NCBI RefSeq assembly: GCF_015706575.1
Contig: NW_024037069.1
Span: forward strand, 44,833,553 to 44,897,552
Length of the DNA: 64,000 nucleotides
Direction of reading: 5' to 3'
Source of the DNA: Patiria miniata
Taxonomy: Eukaryota; Echinodermata; Asteroidea; Valvatida; Asterinidae
Within the stretch, counting starts at the first letter, position 1. Each line of letters begins with the position of its first letter. The notes beneath the pieces are model-generated. The model had not been told where the DNA came from, did no database searches, and saw nothing but the letters and a program-made list of their open reading frames with translations. A program made the position numbers and the translations under genes. This document shows, piece by piece, positions 58,800-64,000 of the stretch.

Positions 58800-59492
58800 A
58801 GGTTGGCAGTGCTCTACATGTGCCAAATAACAAGACAAGCCTAGTAAAGCCGATTGCGGAGCACACCAAACTCTACTATTAGATGGATTCAGAATGGCTA
58901 TCCACTGGAAACTCTTGTATTCTTCTTTCGTGTGGCACACACATAATATGGTCCGGGTGTAGCCCATTCATTAGAGTTACGGCGTAGGCTAATCTTATTT
59001 CAAACTTGTTGGTAGAGGTAAGACTTAAGCAAGTCTAATGAACAACTGACAGTCGGTCAGTCAGACCTGCGCAAAGAGGAATAATTGCCTGGGCCCTTAG
59101 GAATACCAAAAATTAGGTGAGTGTGTAATTGAACATGTTTGATGTGTAAATTAATCATCGTGAGCGCAGAAAAACACCATCGGACAGCAAACTGATCAAT
59201 CATTGAGGACCTCCATGGATACATCGATCGAACGTACAGACATGATCACTCGGCCATGTGATTCAGTCCAATCCTGCACCGAAAGGAGGAAGTATCTCAA
59301 CCGTCTGCTGGCCTTATACGAGACCCTGGATGCCAATTTGCATATGAACTTGATCTGATCGAGAAAGGCTAGTCGGTGGAACCAGCGCTCATCATGAATG
59401 TCTGGGATTGATTTATCAGCGGGTCATGGTTCGAGACACACCATAGCATCCACGCAGACTTCGATTACGAACGAATCTGTGTATTTATCATT
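58800..59492. other. FREP2 5' flank
   Basis: No exon or obvious TATA box recognised. It presumably includes the FREP2 promoter and 5' UTR. Confidence 0.4.
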
Positions 59493-62400
59493 ATGGAGCC
59501 GCCATTATTGAAAATGGTGCTGTTTGTAGCTGTGATTATTGCAAGTGTGATTACGATGGGTCGAGGTACACTCAATGAGTGTGAAGGTACTGAGTGCGTT
59601 CCTGTACTCGAGTACCAACTACAGAAATCTGCAGGGGTACAGCATACCAACCTTCACCAAGAGCTCGGTACGGTACGCGAACTAGGTGTGAAAACAGACA
59701 GAGAACCGATCGTTTATGATCCGAAGGTCACCATCAACGAACCTAGTGATCCCACAACTCCTTCTTGTAATCTGTCCGAGGTTCAGGGTTTCATCAATTC
59801 GGAACTGGAGAGAACGGCTGAGATGTACTCGAGAGATGAAGAAGAGATTCGACTGCAGGTGTTTCAGCTGCAAGAGGCATTCGCAGACTTCGCTGCAAAC
59901 ATCAGAAGAAGGAGAGGTACATGACATCTTTATTTTAGTTTCTTTGAGAGGAGACACAAAAGAGTTGTTTTGTGATGTGTTGGGGCTACCACTAGTTCCT
60001 TGAGGGAGGAGCTCATACAAAATTACAAATTGACGGTTGGTGGCGCTTTTACCACATGACGTCACCATTGTTACCGGTACGACATGGGTTGGGAAAGGGG
60101 CAAACTTTTACATCTGGCATAGGCATTTAAAACTGAGATGCATCATTGAATGTGGCATAATTTTGGTCTAATTTGGCCGAGTGGTTGAACAAGACAAAAT
60201 GTCATAAAATATCCGGGGATACTTTTCAGCCCCATCCCTCCCCGCCCCCTCTCCCTCATAGTTGTTACTGCCGCAAATCCCACTATTCCGACAACTATCA
60301 CTGTGGATAACAGGTTATCAGAGTTGCTGTCGAACTTAGTTCTGGCGCAGACTGTAAATGTATCTCACTCTATGTCGTCATTTGTGTGTAAAAAGGTCTG
60401 GGTAGCCTTACCGATCTTTAAGACTGCAATCGGGATAAACTATGGCAGTTTTCCGATGCGGAGAATGATGTTTTTCTATAGGGTTTGGATTAAAGTTAGT
60501 CACAATCTAAAGAAATGTGCTCGTCCAGGGCCTCGAATGCATAGCTATTTAGTTCATTTTCTCTAAGAGATAAAGGTTTTTTTTAGTGCAAATATGTTTT
60601 AAAAGAAACACTCATACTGCGTTTCCGGTTCACTGCAATCGTTTTTGTGTGTGTGATTCATTTCAGCTCCTCTGCCATTGATTTCTGAACCTACCACAGG
60701 TGAGACCAATTATTTTTCCTAATAATTTTAGAAAAAGGGATAATTTTTATCTACTGTAACATTGAAACAACTTGGGTCTTTTCAGCTATAGGCTAAAGAA
60801 AGGTGTTTCTCTGCGGGGCCCTTGCCATGTAATTTGTTTAATGCAATCCTTGTAAATGCACTTTTGTGTCCCATTTAACATTTTCAATTTTCGTGTTGCC
60901 ATTTCCAAGGGTATTTTGATCTCCGTTTCCAGTTCACTACATTGTTTGGTTTATTTTCTGTGTTTCATTTCAGCCCATCAGCCGATTTCTGAACCTACCG
61001 CAGGTAAGTCCGGTACTAGATAGCTTTTAACTTTTAATACCTGGCGTTATAAAGTTGATTGTTGCCTCAATTTTTGGTAATCCAGCTTGAATCTATTCAA
61101 GGCATTTTTTTTCCTGAAAGTATTTGCTGCTTAAACTGGGTGAAGGATGTGTTTGACACACATGTATAGAATAATAAACCTCTTGCACATGATGTGGCAT
61201 CCGAGGGCAGGTCTCTATTCCTCTGTGAGAAACCCATGCAGCGACGTGACCACTTTCACTTAAATAAATATTCTACCTTCTGTGAGCGCACCACAGAAGG
61301 GGTCTACTTTCAGAGCAGTATAGTTACGACAGTCCTGGCCTCCAAATTGGACACAAAATGGATGCTAGCGCAATAATGCAAGTATAGACCTAGCCTTGAT
61401 CTTGTCATAATGCATGTGCACTGGTGCGTTCTAGCACGCTGCAGCACGACAATACTGGCTTCCAAAATGGAGACAAAATGGATGCTATGCCGGCAGTAAT
61501 GCATTGACGCTTAATATGCACCTACATGTGCATCAGTGAGCTCCAGCTTACGTTAGGCGCAACTCCACAGACGGAAGTACGTCTCGACTCTGTTTTCAAT
61601 ATGCTGACCTTGTAAGTTGTCGACGACTCATCGCTAATTCGCCCCTTATTCCATGCCCAACCATAGTACCACGGTAGCATTACCTAATAAATCGGGCTTT
61701 AAATTCTCCCAAAAGCATCGCTAAACATAGGTTATTCTATAAACATTAGTGTCGAATGTGGACATTTTTCTGTCCGTTTCCTTCCTACTTTGTAAATAGT
61801 TACCATTCAAGCACTGCAAAAACTTTTCTAAACACTTTGTAAACATGTTTGAATGCTAAACATGCCGGTGTAATGTTTAGCAATTGAACACTGTTTAGGA
61901 ATTGGACACGTATTGTTTAGCTTCTAAACATTTTTACAAAGTGAAAGCAAGATTGTGTTTGATTGCTAAACAGAATGAGGATCATTAAGAATGACTTCAA
62001 ATTATTTGGGGGTTAGGTAGTTTCCTATTCTTAATCACTGTAAGACGGCTGCATTAATAAGGAGTGCATCAGAACGATAACATCTTGTAATGAGATGTAA
62101 CAAACAGAAGAAAAAAGTGAATCCAAATTTATAGAATGAATGACCCATAGCCGAATTTTCATGCACCGAAAACGTTCCAGAACTTCGAGTTCGCTTCTCA
62201 TATGAAATCCGTGTGTACATGCATCAAAACATGATATTTCAGTCCAGGAAGTGGCAATAAGGTCTGCTTGTAAGTAGGGAAGAAACGTTAGTGACATTTG
62301 ACTGATTGATCGGCGATTAGTTTCCCGGTGATCCCTCCATGATAGTGATTCTCCCGGCCAACGACCTAGACATTGACATCTCACAACACTTCCGGATGAA

Positions 62401-63678
62401 TCTTGGTTAAACCTATAACCCACTTTCTAAGCGTGCCCCGGATCTTGCAGTCACCATAGAATATAGTGTGCCTCAACCTTGATCCAACTGACATTTTGTT
62501 GTAATAGGTTTAAGATGGCCAAAAAATACGTGGAGGTTGCCTTAAATGGTTCAACTTCCGTTGGCGGTTCTAAGACAAAAATCCTGTCCGTAATTAAAAG
62601 CAAATGAACATTCTTACAACAACAACAAAACCTTCATACATTCTTTTCTAATTTTGACCTAAGACCGATACTTAAGCCGAAAAGTTTGAATATAAAGTGT
62701 GTGCATGCATTTTCAGCTATATTTGCATTTCCCCCTTTTATATTATATGAGGCAGTAACATACCACTTTCATATTTGTATGGAAAATGGTTTTTAGAAGT
62801 GCATGGGTTAATAACAATTCTGTAAAAGAACATCTCTCACGCGGGAAAAACGCCGATCGTGGAGTGTACAAAGTCCTCACATGGGTACTGCGTGACGCAG
62901 ATTAACGACTGCAGTAAAGCACGTTGACTCGATGGTATCAGTGGTAACACCCACGCACATCTAGGCAAAATCTTCATACGGAACTCAATTTGCCAGCGGA
63001 ACTCCTTATTATCAGAAGCAGAACTAACAGTCTAGGGACATGGGTGTGTTCCCAGTCCCTAGGCGGCTGGCCCTTCTCTAATTTCATGTTTATGTAATTT
63101 TAGAGTTAGGCCTAAGTCACTATAAGATTTGTGAGGTTGGTTTCAAAAATTGAAAGAAGTTGTTTTGAGTCCAAATTTTTTTCATAACATTTGTAGCTCA
63201 CAGAGGGTCAGGCACTTGTGACTTAGACTAGTCATTTTTTCTCACTGACTGTCACTTGTGATTTACACAGGTCTGGGACGAATAATAATACATATTCATA
63301 TAATGTGATGTAGCATCCTACACCGCATCTGCATTAGTCTGGCGCCGCGTGTTTCATGTACTTTCGTGATGCATTGTGTTGACAATATTCAACTCTCCAT
63401 GCAAACGGCGAAAATGAACTTTACATTTCCACCACGTTACAGCTTATTCAAGATACTTTTCCCCCATTCTGAATCAATTGAATAGAATTTATATTATTAT
63501 GAAAGGTTTGCCTTGGTTCCTTTTCTGGTTTTGTGTTGTAGCTCCCCTCCCTATGGATTGCACGGAAGCCGCAACAAGGGGCGTGGCAGAGAGTGGTGTT
63601 TACATGGTCCAGCCACGAGACGGAGGGGCGGCGATTGAGGTGTACTGTGATATGGATACTGACGGCGGTGGTTGGACG
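59493..63678 (+). CDS. FREP2: secreted fibrinogen-related protein (partial, continues past window)
   Basis: Exon 1 59493-59916 (phase 1 donor GAGAGGTAC) encodes a signal peptide (MVLFVAVIIASVITMG), Cys residues, IVYDPKVTINEP (matching [12 protein letters not shown] of FREP1) and a coiled coil. Mini-exons 60667-60699 (33 nt) and 60974-61003 (30 nt) are phase 1-1, near duplicates (ISEPTT and ISEPTA). The first fibrinogen exon is 63542-63678 (137 nt, the same length as its FREP1 equivalent), with DCTEAATRGV, ESGVYMVQPRD and [13 protein letters not shown], ending phase 0 at GTAAGG. The remaining fibrinogen exons lie beyond 64000. A further candidate stalk exon at 60262 (VVTAANPTIPTTIT) lacks a usable phase-1 donor. 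Likely an oligomeric soluble lectin like FREP1, with a shorter Pro-rich stalk. Confidence 0.8.
61004..63541. other. Large FREP2 intron
   Basis: No confident exon. Contains a direct repeat of about 60 bp (CTGGC.TCCAAA.TGGA.ACAAAATGGATGCTA at about 61333 and 61450) and an internally self-complementary AAACA-rich stretch (about 61818-61950, CTAAACA/TGTTTAG). Confidence 0.5.
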
Positions 63679-64000
63679 GTAAGGGATAACATGATAACAT
63701 TGTCTCGCACATTAATCGATTTATATCTAGCCATTGGCAATGTCAAGTGGGCGAAATGTCTGCATCGGTACGTGTAGGTCGTGGGTTCAAAAGCTGACCA
63801 TTTTCATTCCAGAAAATGTAATCCATCATTTTAAAAATATTAAAACAGGGAAAAACGAAAGAACTGTGATTAACCCTTTCCGTTCATCGTGTCGAGAATC
63901 TCAAGATGTATCATTGTCAGAAGAATTTCAAGCTTTTAAAATAAAGACTATTTTGACAGGCTGAGATCAGTTTCAATTTAAAATAGAGACAATTCACTTC
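63679..64000. other. FREP2 intron, window end
   Basis: Intronic sequence after the phase-0 donor; no further exon before the edge. Confidence 0.6.

Overview
The window looks like nuclear DNA of an invertebrate deuterostome, most likely an echinoderm. It is AT-rich and intron-rich, full of non-autonomous DNA transposons and tRNA-derived SINE-like repeats, and its genes are small secreted proteins of innate-immune type. There is no bacterial operon structure. The species assignment is inference and no search was possible.

Region 1 (about 3.9-34.4 kb) is a decaying tandem cluster of one small gene family. The intact form has three exons: signal peptide plus a short Cys-containing helical segment (exon 1), the first strands of a Methyltransf_FA (farnesoic-acid O-methyltransferase-like, PF12248-type) domain (exon 2), and the rest of that domain (exon 3). 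The exon junctions are all phase 1. Copies C (23.1-24.7 kb) and D (29.9-32.4 kb) are complete, with 224 and 218 residues. Copy A (3.99-7.17 kb) has exon 2 split by a 2.37-kb transposon with a 9-bp target duplication, and no exon 3 is visible. Copy B (17.75-18.66 kb) has exons 2 and 3 but no exon 1 on its strand. One intact exon 1 lies inverted at 13.0-13.2 kb, and two truncated exon 1 remnants lie downstream of C and D. C and D sit in duplicated units that share flanks, 3' UTR, a tRNA-like repeat and a truncated exon 1.

Region 2 (34.4-39.7 kb) is a transposon graveyard, with poly-G/poly-C hAT-type elements and a TTAA-flanked MITE.

Region 3 (39.8-64 kb) carries lectin-like genes. FREP1 (39.82-47.83 kb) is a complete 11-exon fibrinogen-related protein: signal peptide, coiled coil, a Thr/Pro-rich stalk made of seven phase-1 mini-exons, and a fibrinogen C-terminal domain. 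A C-type lectin gene (51.57-52.16 kb) may splice to a transmembrane tail exon, and a wrecked paralogue of it lies at 55.2-57.0 kb. FREP2 (59.49 kb onward) repeats the FREP1 layout and runs off the right edge of the window.

Together the genes suggest a cluster of secreted or surface recognition proteins (fibrinogen-like, C-type lectin and FAMeT-domain) being reshaped by duplication and transposition. Several transposon calls rest on exact target-site duplications read from the sequence (8-bp, TA or TTAA). In three cases a related uninterrupted copy elsewhere in the window shows the empty site.
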